NCBI GenBank assembly: GCA_027946555.1
Contig: JAPEVC010000124.1
Span: forward strand, 1 to 64,000
Reading direction: 5' to 3'
Origin: Gnomoniopsis sp. IMI 355080
Taxonomy: Eukaryota; Ascomycota; Sordariomycetes; Diaporthales; Gnomoniaceae
DNA length: 64,000 nucleotides
The notes under the pieces are model-generated. The model ran no database searches, had not been told where the DNA came from, and saw only the letters and a list, made by a program, of their open reading frames with translations. Both the position numbers and the translations under genes were made by a program. Below are positions 1 to 11,200 of the stretch, in pieces (positions within the stretch are counted from its first letter, which is position 1; each line of letters starts with the position of its first letter).

Positions 1-813
1 GGGGTACGTTGTACTTTGAGGGACATGCAACTGCCAGACAGGCGCCAGTGCATTCTGCGTGGCCTCCTGCTTGGCAGGACCTTACTCTTATGGACTAGAA
101 CATCGGCAGGATACGGGGGGAGACAAGGCATGGGGGTGCTCTTGAATATGACGAGGAATACACCTGCGAGCCTGAGGAGCAGGATGAATGGCCGCACAAG
201 CAGCTTGGAACAATAGCAATCTGCTTGGGCTGGGCAGATGTTCTGGCGTGTGACACAAGGGAAGGGGAGTGGGCCGCAGTTATGGAGTAAATGCAGGCTG
301 TGCGGTCTGGTTATGGCACGCATTGGTAGGTTGACTACCTACATCGATTTGGGCGCTGTGAATTGTCTCTTCAGGAGAACACGCTTTATTCCTAGACTGT
401 AGCTTGATGCATAAAAGTCACGCACTTAAGGGCTGAGATTGAAGACAAGGTGCTGATAATTAGAAAATTGTTGACCATGCATATCAAGGGCCAGGGTATG
501 GGAGACGGAGCCATCCTCGCTGCCTTCGTCCGGTCACTGTGCAAATGCGGCGCCGCTCGCAGAAGCGAAGCGCAGAACTATGAATCGCTGGAAAGGGTGC
601 GTGCTGCTCGATTGGTATGGCACTTTTCTAAGATCCCAATACATAGAGGCCTATTGCGGGCATTTATTGGGACGTTTGACGACTTGAGCGCAGGCACTTC
701 CGGGATGTCTTTCTTGTGTGTAGCAATAGGCGTGGTTCTCACAGGCTTGATTCACCTATTGTCGGCTGTTATCTCGTTAGGCGCGACTGCATCATAACTT
801 CATCGCTGCTACC

Positions 814-859
<46 letters not shown>

Positions 860-2559
860 CGCGCCGTTGTCACTACGCAATCGTAGCCGTTGGCTTCCTC
901 GGTCTCCGTCAGTGGCCGCGGGACAAGTTTGAACAGTAGCAGATTCTTTGACTTTCTCTTGCAGAGGCACCTGAAGACAGAGCAGCCTCCTCAGACAGCT
1001 TTGGAGCTTGCAGGCTCAGCCGCAAAAATTCTCGTGAGCCAGCCTGGAGAGGTTATCCTGCTAGATGTTTCGCCGTGCCGATTTGAGTCCATGAAAAAGG
1101 AAGTGGCATTTTCTTTCCGCCATCGATCCTCTCAAGTTTCTCATGGCCCGATCAGCGGCGCACGCATCGATGCAAGCATATGGCCACTTTATCATGGCTG
1201 GTCAGCGCAGTGCGTGCTCGAATTTCACCACACTATCCTCCCGTACCATTTGAATATATACGTTCCAAACGACAAGCACCCGGGAAAGCTTTCTGCTTTC
1301 TGCCGCGTTGTTTGTTATTAAGCTACAGATTAGCCATTTCGAGATCGTCCATGTATCTCGTCTCAGCTGCCGCAACTGAGAACGGTCCACCTTCGCATCG
1401 AGGGAGGCCATGTACGACGATTTTCCTCGTTATGGACCAGGAGACTCCACTACATTGTTCATCGCGTCCTAATCGCGGTCGGAGATAATGCTTCCTAGCC
1501 TGGAAGGAGCTTGGCTCATCTCCGCTGCTCTCGTTGGCATCATTGGTTTGGAGACCAGCTTCAGGCTCAGCACGACATTCGAAAGATGGGTGAGATGTCG
1601 ATATATTTCACAGTGAACATATCTTCTCTTTGTTTGATTGGATAGAATTCAAATTTTGCGGATTCTTTAGGGCGAAATGTTTCGTGAACATAAATTTGAA
1701 ACGCGAAAAAGCTGGTCCAGGTAAGCAAGCTATCAGAGACATTCGGAACGTTGAATATCTAGGTCTGAAAACAGCCTTTTTGCGCGTACTTTGAGACGGC
1801 CTCGGTGTTGGTGACACCAGAAAAAAAGATTCGGAAGCTGACCTGAGCTGGGTTAGTGGTGTCCGGCAATGGCTAAAAGTTGGTCTGCTGGGGGTAGTCT
1901 GCAGGAGGTAGCTAGAGAACGTAGTTGTCGTCACCTCATCTCTAGTTGTAAGTTGATGTATTGAAGAAAACGAAAAGACAAAAGATCAAATATACATCGC
2001 AAGGTCTACCTTGGTGGAGCAGGAGGGCAATTGGAGTAACATCAACTGCATTCAATAAGCACATCCCGCATTAAAGTAAGACGATTTACACCTCACTTTC
2101 AAGCCATCATAGACTGCCAATACTGGACCCATTCTTGCCAAGTTCAATACATCACTAAGTATTTCGTCAGCATACCGACGCTCATGTTGGACGTTGTTGG
2201 ACGTTGGATACAGGGATGAAGCTGAGTCAGCTGATTCAGCTCAGTTTGCGCTGGTGTTTATATTATTTCCTTGGACTGACTTTGAGCTCTATGGATACCG
2301 TATCCTTGAAAGAGATACCCAGGGGAATAGTTCCCGGATCTCCTATGATACTTGTGGGTGAATCCACTACCTCAAAGCCTCCATGCTATGAAAATTGAAA
2401 TCAGTAGCGCCTTACTTAGCCCTCTACCCATGGCTTGGTTCCCGACTTCGCATCTCTAAGCTACGTTCTCCATAATGCTGAGTCTGTTCCCGAACGTATT
2501 TTCCTCCTTTTTCTAGAATCCATGTCTTCTCAATGCAGCAAACACTCTGTGCGTTTGTG
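1..2559. other. Gene-free left flank
   Basis: No recognisable gene lies here. The open frames are short, several begin with TTG instead of ATG, and none shows a known domain or a plausible splice structure. The only distinct element is the TA/GA microsatellite near 0.8 kb. The last part before 2559 is the presumed 3' flank of the INO80 subunit gene. Confidence 0.6.
814..853. repeat. TA/GA dinucleotide microsatellite
   Basis: An alternating AT run of about 11 bases passes directly into about 14 uninterrupted GA units, followed by a short GCGC-rich stretch. It is a simple-sequence repeat in non-coding DNA, likely to vary in length between strains. Confidence 0.95.
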
Positions 2560-4067
2560 CTATGAGACTTCCTCGACCATCTTGCGAGGCCCCCTATCGC
2601 TGGGGCGGGCGGCGTTGACGAATAGTCGTCCAGCTGGACCTTCCAAAATCTCCCCCGGAATTGCAATATGGTTGCCTTCACGGCTGCTGGTCCAACGGAT
2701 GAAGATGGGGTTAGGCTTCCTAATTCCGTCTTCACCCACCTCCAGTGCCTCCTCGCCGATGGCTGCAAGATTCTTGCGATTGGTCTTGCTGGCTTGCTTC
2801 TTGAGCAACTTGTTGATTGTTTCTTGCTGCAGGTGAGAAGTTGCATTAGTGATTATCCCACACGAACAAGACACAGAGGCTCTGTGGAAGGTCGGAAAAG
2901 CAGCATACCTTCACTTCTTCATTGCGCTTCTCGCTGAGATTGCGGCGACGTCGAGCCATCTCTGCACGTCGCATAGCCTTCTCTTCAACTGTGAAGGTTT
3001 TCTTGGCTTGAACCTCTGCGCGAATGAGTTTAGTCAGCGATTCAGAGACGTGCCTACTGCACTCGGTAGAAGTTCTGATGCATACCGTTCGACAAAGCTT
3101 GGTAGTGGCTCTCATCGAGACCCTCGAAGCGGGCCCGTTGCCGCTGGGTCATCTTAGAGAGGTCAGGCGTCCCGCCACGGCTGCCATCCTCATCGCTGTC
3201 AAGCTCTGCAGCTGCGGGCATGGCGGTGGTGTCCTCATCAGGTTCTCCATCTGCGTCAGGCTCCTCAATCTCCTCGCCCTCAGCGTCCATTTCCTCGTCT
3301 TCCTCCTCGCCTTCGGCATCCTCGTCTCCAAGATTCAAGTCCTCGTCATCGCTGTCAAGGTCGCTCAGCTCATCGTCGTCGGAATTATCGGCGTTGATGC
3401 CAGCAGCCTGACCAGCAGCCTTTTTAGGGGTGACCTGCTTAGTCTTCTTGCTTGAAGGTGATGTCTTGACCGGCTTTGAGATTTTGATCACGGGAGCGGG
3501 TTGTACAGGCGTCATTTCGACATCCTCCTCACCCTCTGCATCCTCCTCCTCCTCCTCGCCCTCGGCATCTAAATCCATCTCGTCCTCATCGACGTCTTCC
3601 ATTTCTTCGTCTTCATCGTCGTCATCAGCAATTCCAGCAGCAGGTGCGCCGACCTTAAGAAAAGTTAGAAAGCTTCCCTATTAACAGCGGTACTCACTTC
3701 TTAGGGGATCTTAAAGTACCTGAATCTCATCCTCACCCTCTTCTTCGTCGTCTTCGTCGTCAGAGTCTTCGACCACATAGTTCTTCTTGCCACCACGAGC
3801 AGAGCGCTTGGGAGTAGAGTCGTTGCTGACCGCAATGCTGGCACCATTTCTACTGGTGGTGGCTTGACGAAGCTTGCTTGCCGGCAACTTGACGTTAAGG
3901 TAGGTGTGTTCTTTCTCACCCTGACCACTGCGGGAGACGGAGGCGAGACCTTTGCCATCACCAGCCCGGCGTGTTGGTCTAGATGACGACATGTTGTCGC
4001 TGTCTGCCATGTCAGTAATTGCGACTGAGGCCTTCTGGGCGGCCGAGCGACGTGGCCTTGAAGACAT
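2560..4067 (-). CDS. IES2: INO80 chromatin-remodelling complex subunit, IES2/INO80B type (PAPA-1 domain)
   Basis: Four exons: 4067-3720, 3653-3086, 3015-2909 and 2826-2560, giving about 429 aa. Phases agree throughout, and the GT-AG introns are 66, 70 and 82 nt. The start is the ATG opening MSSRPRRSA; an upstream frame extension begins with a non-ATG codon. The N-terminal half is basic and Ser/Lys-rich. Residues about 105-280 form very acidic Asp/Glu tracts. Exon 3 (residues about 306-341) encodes the diagnostic basic PAPA-1 helix, with TVEEKAMRRAEMARRRRNL at its core. The C-terminal part (KPNPIFIRW) matches the end of the Ies2/INO80B family. In yeast and animals this protein sits on the INO80 ATPase and promotes nucleosome remodelling. 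The family call is firm; the exact stop depends on the last exon being read as given. Confidence 0.85.
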
Positions 4068-6240
4068 GATGACTGAGGGTTGGTGTATGTGGTGCGATGA
4101 ATGAAAGCAAGAATGCAAGGAAGTGCTGTATGATCAAGTGGGATGACGAAAGTGCAATGAGGTTGAAGAGATGTCGTTGAAAGGGTTGGCCCGGGTTTGA
4201 TTGGGTCGGTAAGCGGTGGGGGCACAAGGTAGATCAGCCACGCCGCTGCCAACACTGCGGTCAGGTTCGAAGATTGAGCTAAGCTCTTCGTTCGGACTTT
4301 GTGTGTTTTGGCAGGTGGCAATGCGGGTGAGACGATGCGAGGTCACACCAACGTGCTCAGCCGGCCGGTACCTGCATGCAAGTCCAAGTAGTGGACTTGG
4401 TGGCATGAGTCTAAGCCAAGGGAGGCCCCACGGTCTCGTAGAGATGCTGGACTCTTCTGTGGTCCAAAGTGTTGTTGAATCTTGGTGCATATGAAGGTCC
4501 AAAGCGGCGACAGTACAATTTGACTACAGAGTCCAGGTCCAGGTCCAGGTCGAATTCAAAAGAGTGAGGTCAAGGACGCACGCCACGAAATGAGGTGCCT
4601 CTTGGAGTAGTGTGACGTGCCTCGGATGTAGCCCTTGTCTGGCAGCCCGGGGTTGGATATTTTGTGTGTGTGGGTAGATGTGTATATGTGTCTTGCTTGA
4701 CTCTTGCAGGATCGACCGAGCCAATTTCCACGTGGAGTTGGCGTGGTAGTGGTGCAACTCCGATGACTTTTGTGATGCCGTCGTCCCGGTTATCCGCAGC
4801 CGTATGCGTGACTTGGGTAGACGAGTCCCATCCAGCCCCAATACAGCTTGGTTGGGCGGTGGTCGATCCAAGTCAATTGGCGTGAGACCGGAGGTTTTCC
4901 CAGCGTGGCAGACAGAACCAACGCCGGAGATCCTTCGTGCTCAACTCAATCCGGGGAATGAAATCGCAATCAACCAACGAACGAGTCGACAACCCCTGGT
5001 TGACTACCTAGGTAGGCAAGGAGATCCACTTCACGATTTGGTGCCACGTCCAGTAGTAAATTGGCCTCAGATGTTTCCGCTTAATGCTCTCTTGAGGCCG
5101 TGGATGATGCAGATTGGCGAAAGCTGGATGGCAATGCTTCGGCGCGTCGAATTTAATGTTCTACACCTTGGCGCACCTCCTGAAGCTCCGGGCCGCGGAT
5201 GCGAAAGCAAGTATATGAAGAAGCGCGATGTGTTGGGTGGGCCTTGGGGAAGGGAGCACAACATGCTGATTGCAGGAAAGACATGACACTTACCAAGTAG
5301 ATCTATTATGTACAAAGTATGAGGGCGGCAATGTGCGGTTCTTGGTAGGCGATAATTTCTTGGCTGATGGGTTGTGGCAGGCTGGTTGGACCAAGCCCCT
5401 TTGTGCACTTAGAATGGATGGATGGTGGGACCACGCCCACAAGATCAAAGGTACCTATTACTTTGATTTGGCTGTAGCATCAAGATTCGTCTAATGTCCC
5501 TGACGCGCGCCTTGTTAGATTCGCCACTGCTGTGTAGCCATGCCCAAGCTCGAGCAAACACGCAAAATCAGAGGCATACATACCGAAGAAGGTTTTGTCC
5601 GGTGAGACGTGGAGGCTTGGACGCGCGCAGGAACGATCAGCCCTGTCCGTGGTTCCGGTAAAGTATGCGTCGTACGACAACCAGATGCCGAAATCGAAGG
5701 TCTCTTTTTTTAGTGAGGTGCAGTGGTAGTAAGCAGTCTGTCTGTCTGCTCGTCGATTGTGCGCGTAGAGTGGAACTTGACGCAGCCACTTTACCGGATG
5801 AGCGACGGGGGCTGGTCACCTCGAGTGTACTTCCTAGATATGTGATATGTGAATTTCCAAAGCCGAAGAGCGTTGGGTCCCTTGCTAATGATAAACTTGG
5901 TGATGCTCTTGACCCTGCTTATGCGCAGCAAAAGAACTTCGGAGGCCAAATCGTCGGCCTGTCAATCTGTTGATGTCTTTTGGCCTCAGCTGGTTTCGAA
6001 CCAGGAGCGCGGGTCTAGTGGTATTCCGGGTTTCTGGCTGTACTGTACAAGTAGCTTTGTACCTGGTCTGTGCGGCCCGGGTATGAGCCGAGGTCCAACG
6101 TCTCCCGCTACCTGGGAATCTTCCTAAGTAACCACCATAACCTCAGTTCAAGCTTCTGCAACTTCTACCAAACTGTTTTTCAAGTGACTTCTTGCTGAAC
6201 AACATTTCGCTGCTTGTACGTGAACTTCTGAGGAGACGAA
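4068..6240. other. Divergent intergenic region, IES2 / peroxin
   Basis: About 2.2 kb shared by the upstream sides of IES2 (-) and the peroxin (+). It contains a GTCCAG hexamer repeated three times at 4531-4548 and a CCTAGGTAGG palindrome-type motif near 5007. An ATG-initiated open frame at 4804-5286 runs straight through that motif and matches nothing I know, so I treat it as non-coding. Confidence 0.6.
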
Positions 6241-7359
6241 ATGGGTGATTCAGACGAAAACAGCAAGCAAGCGCCCTTGGTGCCATCATGGCAGCAAGCA
6301 GCCTCCAACCAAACCGAGGACTCGGATACCTCCACCGAAAGCATCCTGGATCAAGCACGAAGATTTCTGCAGGAAGAGACGGTCAAATCCTCGAGCAGGG
6401 AAAAGAAGATTGAGTTCTTGAAGTCGAAAGGGCTCGAAGAGGCAGACGTGACCAAGTTATTGGAGGAAAGCAACGAAACAACAACACAGTCCATAACACA
6501 GCCGCCGACGGCACAGCCAACAATCACAACACTGGAAAGCATAGAAACCCCAGCCTCTTTGCAAGAAGCCAAGCCCGACCACCCTCCAATAGTCACCTAC
6601 CCAGAATTCCTCACCAAGCCTACCAAGCCGCCACCACTCATTACTGCCTCCGGCCTCCTCAATTCCCTCACCATCATCGGCGGTTTTTCTACCCTCGTCT
6701 ACGGCGCAACTAAACACCTTGTCAGCCCCATGGTCTCCAGCCTCACGCAAGCGCGCGTAGAATTCCACGAGCATGCCAACGACCACCTCACAGACCTGGT
6801 CGACAAGCTTGAACAGGCCGTGTCCGAGATACCGCCGGGCTACCACGCCGCTGGCAAGAGCTACCAACACAAGCCTCTTGCAGATGAAGACCATATACAC
6901 GATAACGACAACAACAGCAATAGTAGCACCTATGACGACCCCACCGAGCTCTTCCACCGCGACGTTGGCGTTCAGACCTCCGCCCCGCCTAGCCCTAAGC
7001 CGCCGTCATCGTCGTCATACCTCAACCCTCTTGCCGCTGCGAATCCGCGCACGCCCGCCGAGCAGACGCAACACCAGGCCGACCGGCTGAAGCGGTTGAG
7101 CGTCGGGGTGCGCGGTCTTGCCGCAGATGTGGTACACCAGGCCGAGGAGATTGAGGCGACCAAGGGCGTGCTTGATACGCTTGGGTCCGAGCTGCATAAC
7201 TTGACGTATCCGCCCGAGTCGTTCGGCGTGGGCAGTAGCTATCTGTATGGCGCATCCAGGACAGAGCCTGAGGATGAGATCAAGCGGGTCAAGACGAGCA
7301 TAAGGGCGATGAAGGGCGTGTTGCTGAGCACGAGGAACTTTCCGGCTTCGGTCCGGTAG
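6241..7359 (+). CDS. Pex14/Pex17-type peroxisomal membrane protein (PEX33-like)
   Basis: Intronless, 372 aa, starting at ATG 6241. Residues about 33-78 (ILDQARRFLQEE then KKIEFLKSKGL) match the small helical Pex14 N-terminal fold that binds Pex5 and Pex19. A Pro/Thr-rich linker leads to PEFLTKP and one hydrophobic segment at about residues 139-156 (GLLNSLTIIGGFSTLVYG), the probable membrane anchor. After it comes an amphipathic helical stretch (about 165-196), a polar linker and another helical segment. The combination of an N-domain, a single membrane segment and short coiled coils fits the Pex14/Pex17 hybrid group of filamentous fungi rather than canonical Pex14. The expected role is docking of the matrix-protein import receptor at the peroxisome. 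It could be annotated simply as Pex14-domain protein. Confidence 0.8.
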   Translation: MGDSDENSKQAPLVPSWQQAASNQTEDSDTSTESILDQARRFLQEETVKSSSREKKIEFLKSKGLEEADVTKLLEESNETTTQSITQPPTAQPTITTLESIETPASLQEAKPDHPPIVTYPEFLTKPTKPPPLITASGLLNSLTIIGGFSTLVYGATKHLVSPMVSSLTQARVEFHEHANDHLTDLVDKLEQAVSEIPPGYHAAGKSYQHKPLADEDHIHDNDNNSNSSTYDDPTELFHRDVGVQTSAPPSPKPPSSSSYLNPLAAANPRTPAEQTQHQADRLKRLSVGVRGLAADVVHQAEEIEATKGVLDTLGSELHNLTYPPESFGVGSSYLYGASRTEPEDEIKRVKTSIRAMKGVLLSTRNFPASVR

Positions 7360-8226
7360 GGAGGGGAAGAGTGCCAGGCGCTGTCCTTGAGCAACTTGAA
7401 ATTATGGATTTGAGGCATCTTTGTGTTGGCCAGATGAATGATGTACACCGCAATATTGATGATGGTAGTCTATGTGATTGGTGAATATATGAGTTGGGAG
7501 CCATGAAGGAAAGAAACAGCCACTCAGCCCTCACATCTTGTCAGGAGGCGAGATGATGGTTTTGTAGCAACAAATGTATAAACAATGATACCCATTCAGC
7601 CTTCTGAACCACCTTATTGCTGCCCCGACGCAAGAACTTCCAGGACGTGTAGCATGGTTCTGAATGTTAAAGCACCTGTCAAGATCTTTTTGGTTGTCCA
7701 TTCATTTTCTAATGTAGCACCTCCTATAGGGACAACTGGTTTACATTAAGCTACGAGAGCCAATAGCTAATAGGAAAGAGACTGAGTGAGACCAAGTATC
7801 AATAGACGGGCATCACACGCCAGTTATACCGGTTCAGACAGATAATAACTACCTAAGACTGCGTTTTGATGTGCGATGCTCCCGATCCTGCCCTGTGAAA
7901 GCTTTTTCCTGCTCCACAAACCTAAGAAGCCAGGTCCCCTTCTGATATACGTCGAGCGAATCGCTGCAAAGCTGAACGGTGTACCCATTTGTAAACAGAG
8001 AGGACAATCTAGCTGTCTTCGATTCTCGCATCCCTAACCTCCCATACATGCCAAGTCACGAGCCCGATATCCTCCGCTTCGCTCACTAATGCCCTCTACC
8101 GCTGGGCAACTTCACAGGCAAGGAAAGACTGTGAACTCATCCGTCAGACGAGCCATGGCCCCGAAGACCGCACCGTACTTCCTACCATTAGCTTCAACAA
8201 ACTCATCACCACAGTGTTGTTCTCGT
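7360..8226. other. Convergent 3' flanks, peroxin / chromodomain gene
   Basis: About 870 bp between two convergent stop codons. It should hold both 3' UTRs. I see no gene, repeat or RNA structure that I can support. Confidence 0.6.
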
Positions 8227-11200
8227 TCAGGCCATAGAAATTCCGGAAGGTGCGTTGCTGTGACTGCTGCTCACAGAGCCGCTCCTCGCGGAAGCTTGAT
8301 TGGCCCGGCCACTGGAAGCGGACACTGAACCTGGTTGGGGTTTATCTACCCCCATCACGGTGAAAACCTTGTCCCACTCGTCGACCCAGATATGCTCAAA
8401 TTGGCGGCCCTCGTCCCTCTGCTTCTGGTACCAGGTCATTGTTGGGGGGTAGGTATAAACCATGTCCTTATAGGGTTTGTTACGTCTAGCCTCCTCAAAG
8501 AGCTGATTGATACAATTCGAGACACCCCTGGGTTGCAGATGTCCGCTTCCGCGAGGCGCGTGGAAGATGATCCGAGTGTCTGGATCGTCATCGTAGCCAA
8601 CTTGCTCCTTGTTGTCCGTGTCAGATGGGCCCATTCGCAAGGCTACTTGGCGGTAACCATTCACAACTAGAAAGTGGGCCGCTCCAGCTAGCGTGCGCTT
8701 CAAGTTCGCGACAATGCGCATGAGGAACTCAGCCGTCATGTCCGCAGGCTCTTTCGATTGAAGTGGAAATTGGTGAACTTGGAAGCCGCCAAGCCAGACA
8801 TTCTCGAGGAAGGAATTTGGGTTCTTTTCGTGCGCATGAAGTTGAATGTGCTTGACGAGCTCCCGCTGCATCCAAGTGAGATGGTTCAAATGTAAAGAAG
8901 GATTTTTCTCGAGCTCTGCCCCAGCGCGGACGTCCCATATGATCAATTCTGTCCTTCCATGCGAGTAAAGAGTGCCTTTCTCATGAGGATTCACCGGACG
9001 CCATATTGCCAACCACGGGTGCCGTCTTGGCTTAATGGCCTGGGGGGGCTTTTCGGGATCCCACTCCTCTGAGATGGTGTAGAAAAAGCCGACAAAGGTG
9101 TTGTAGTGATAGGAACCAGACATCCAGGGAACGATTGAGTTCCACCATTGCTCAATCAGTTTGAAAGACATGCTGGGGTCGCCATAGTGAGCCGCCATTG
9201 CTTTGTCCACCCAAGACACTGGTGACGGGTAGAGCTTTAAGGAGGAGAGACCCCGATCCCGAGTCTGCAGCCAGGGCCCGATCCGGTTCTCATCGTTGTG
9301 AAACCATTGGCTCTGAAAGCCAGGATCTGCAGGCCTCTGCTTAATCAAGATTTCCCGCAGTACTTCGTCGGGGTCATTGACGATTGAAGGGCAATACTTG
9401 GGCACTGGCACCTTTCGCGAAGTTCTGGAGGTAAGAGTGTGCACAAGATCGCCATCTGATTTGCTGCTGGATCCAACGACGTAGAATTTGCGGTACTCGT
9501 GACTGTGCGCCATAGACCACCATCCAAACCAGTTGACGAGGCTTTGCTCATCGTGAGGATCAATCGATCTATCAGCAATGATGGTGGGGTTGATATCCGA
9601 AAATGGGGCTTGACTGTGTACTTGTTCAGACAACCACCAACCCATATACATCCAGGTCTTCTGTCGGGCCCCGAGATCTTCATCAGTTAGAGCGGCCTTG
9701 TTTTTGTCCATTGCTACGTACTCAGGCGACTTCCTATTCCATAGTTTTTTTTGCAGGTGGGTTCGCAGCGCAGACTTTTCACGGGACAGTTCAGTGAGGT
9801 ATTCCAAGAAGTTGTATGCAACCACAAGCTTGTGGTTGCCTTGTTTCGCTCTCTTCTCGTAGAACCATTTCAGCAATCTGAAGACCGCCTGAGGTTCCGA
9901 TACCACAAAACTTGGGGTGATAAGAACCGCGGACCCAAACGGAAACAACCGGGACAACTTCGTCGACATAGCAGGTATGATTCGGGATCCCACGAGGGGC
10001 TTTGGAGGTCCCATATCCAGAGACTCCGAAAAGTGCCAGACGTTGACTGGATATTTCACAAGTAGATTGGCGAGTTTTGGAAATCTTCGGAGGAAAGGAA
10101 CAAGGGCTTCGTGAACGATGACTACTCCACGTTCTATCTTCGCCTTTTCGACAAAAGCAAGCCAACTACCGGGTACGAAGTTTGTGTAGATTTTGCAGGT
10201 CTTCTCACGTGTTGACAGCCACGAGGCCAGCGACCTCTGCCATTCGATCGCTCTCTGTGGAAAGGCCAAGAAGAAATGACCTGGTTTCTTTTTTTCTTTA
10301 TCAGCCGAGGTGATGAGAACAGAATACTGAATGCCAAGGATTGTTGGGAATAGCACGACTTTTTCCTCGCCTACGCGGCTTTCAAGTGGTCGATTTGCGC
10401 TTGAAGAAGGCCGGATCTGCTGGAAAATGGGTATTGCTGATCCGAACATAAGATACTTCAAGGCAGCACCATCAGGGCTCGTAGGCTCAACACCAAAGTT
10501 GCTCAGGCCGTCGAAATCGGAACATTTTGTGGGGAAGACGATGAGATTGAAATGCGTTTGTGCTAAGAACAACCCGGAGGAACTAATCCTCAGGTGCTCC
10601 GCAAGAACCTTCAGATCTTCGCCGTATATAGTCGAAGTCAGTGTTCCTGCACAAAGAGGTTGAAAGCGTTGAGATGAAGGTGATAGAAGCTGGGCGATGA
10701 AAGTCTCGGCCAAAACCAAATGGCCCATTTCCAAGCAATTCATGTCGAGGAAATCGACCAACCATTGCTGGGCCGAATCAATCGAAGTCGCTGCGGGCAT
10801 GGCATTGAAAGTGACGTCGAGGATATTGCCCGGAGAGGTCGAAAGTCTCAACTTCTTGCTGACGCTTTTTACACTTTGTATGTTTCTGGACTTGTACGCG
10901 GATAGAGATTGTCTCCTTGCACCGGTTGCTGCTGAGCTTGGAAAATCAAACTGCTGATCTGGAGAGGGATCTGGAGGACTGTCGATATCCATTGGTTCAT
11001 CTACAAAGAGACACTCTTTTCCAGTGGTCCTATACTCTTCATCAGCTCCTGGGAAACGCTCTGATCGGGTCCGCTTTGCAGACGACTCATATTGAACAGA
11101 AGGCCCGGCGTCCACTTCCGTAAAATGAACTTTTTTGGCTCTCTTGTTGGGACGCCCAGCATCGGTAGCACCAGAGCTCATTGAGCTCCTCTTGGGTGGC

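Noticed and set aside
4804..5286. 160-codon ATG open frame upstream of IES2
   Set aside because: It reads through a CCTAGGTAGG intergenic motif, has no known domain and no supporting splice signals.
5985..6050. tRNA-like words (GGTTTCGAACC and TAGTGGTA)
   Set aside because: The T-arm-like hairpin reads on the minus strand but no matching acceptor stem, D-arm or anticodon arm can be folded around it.
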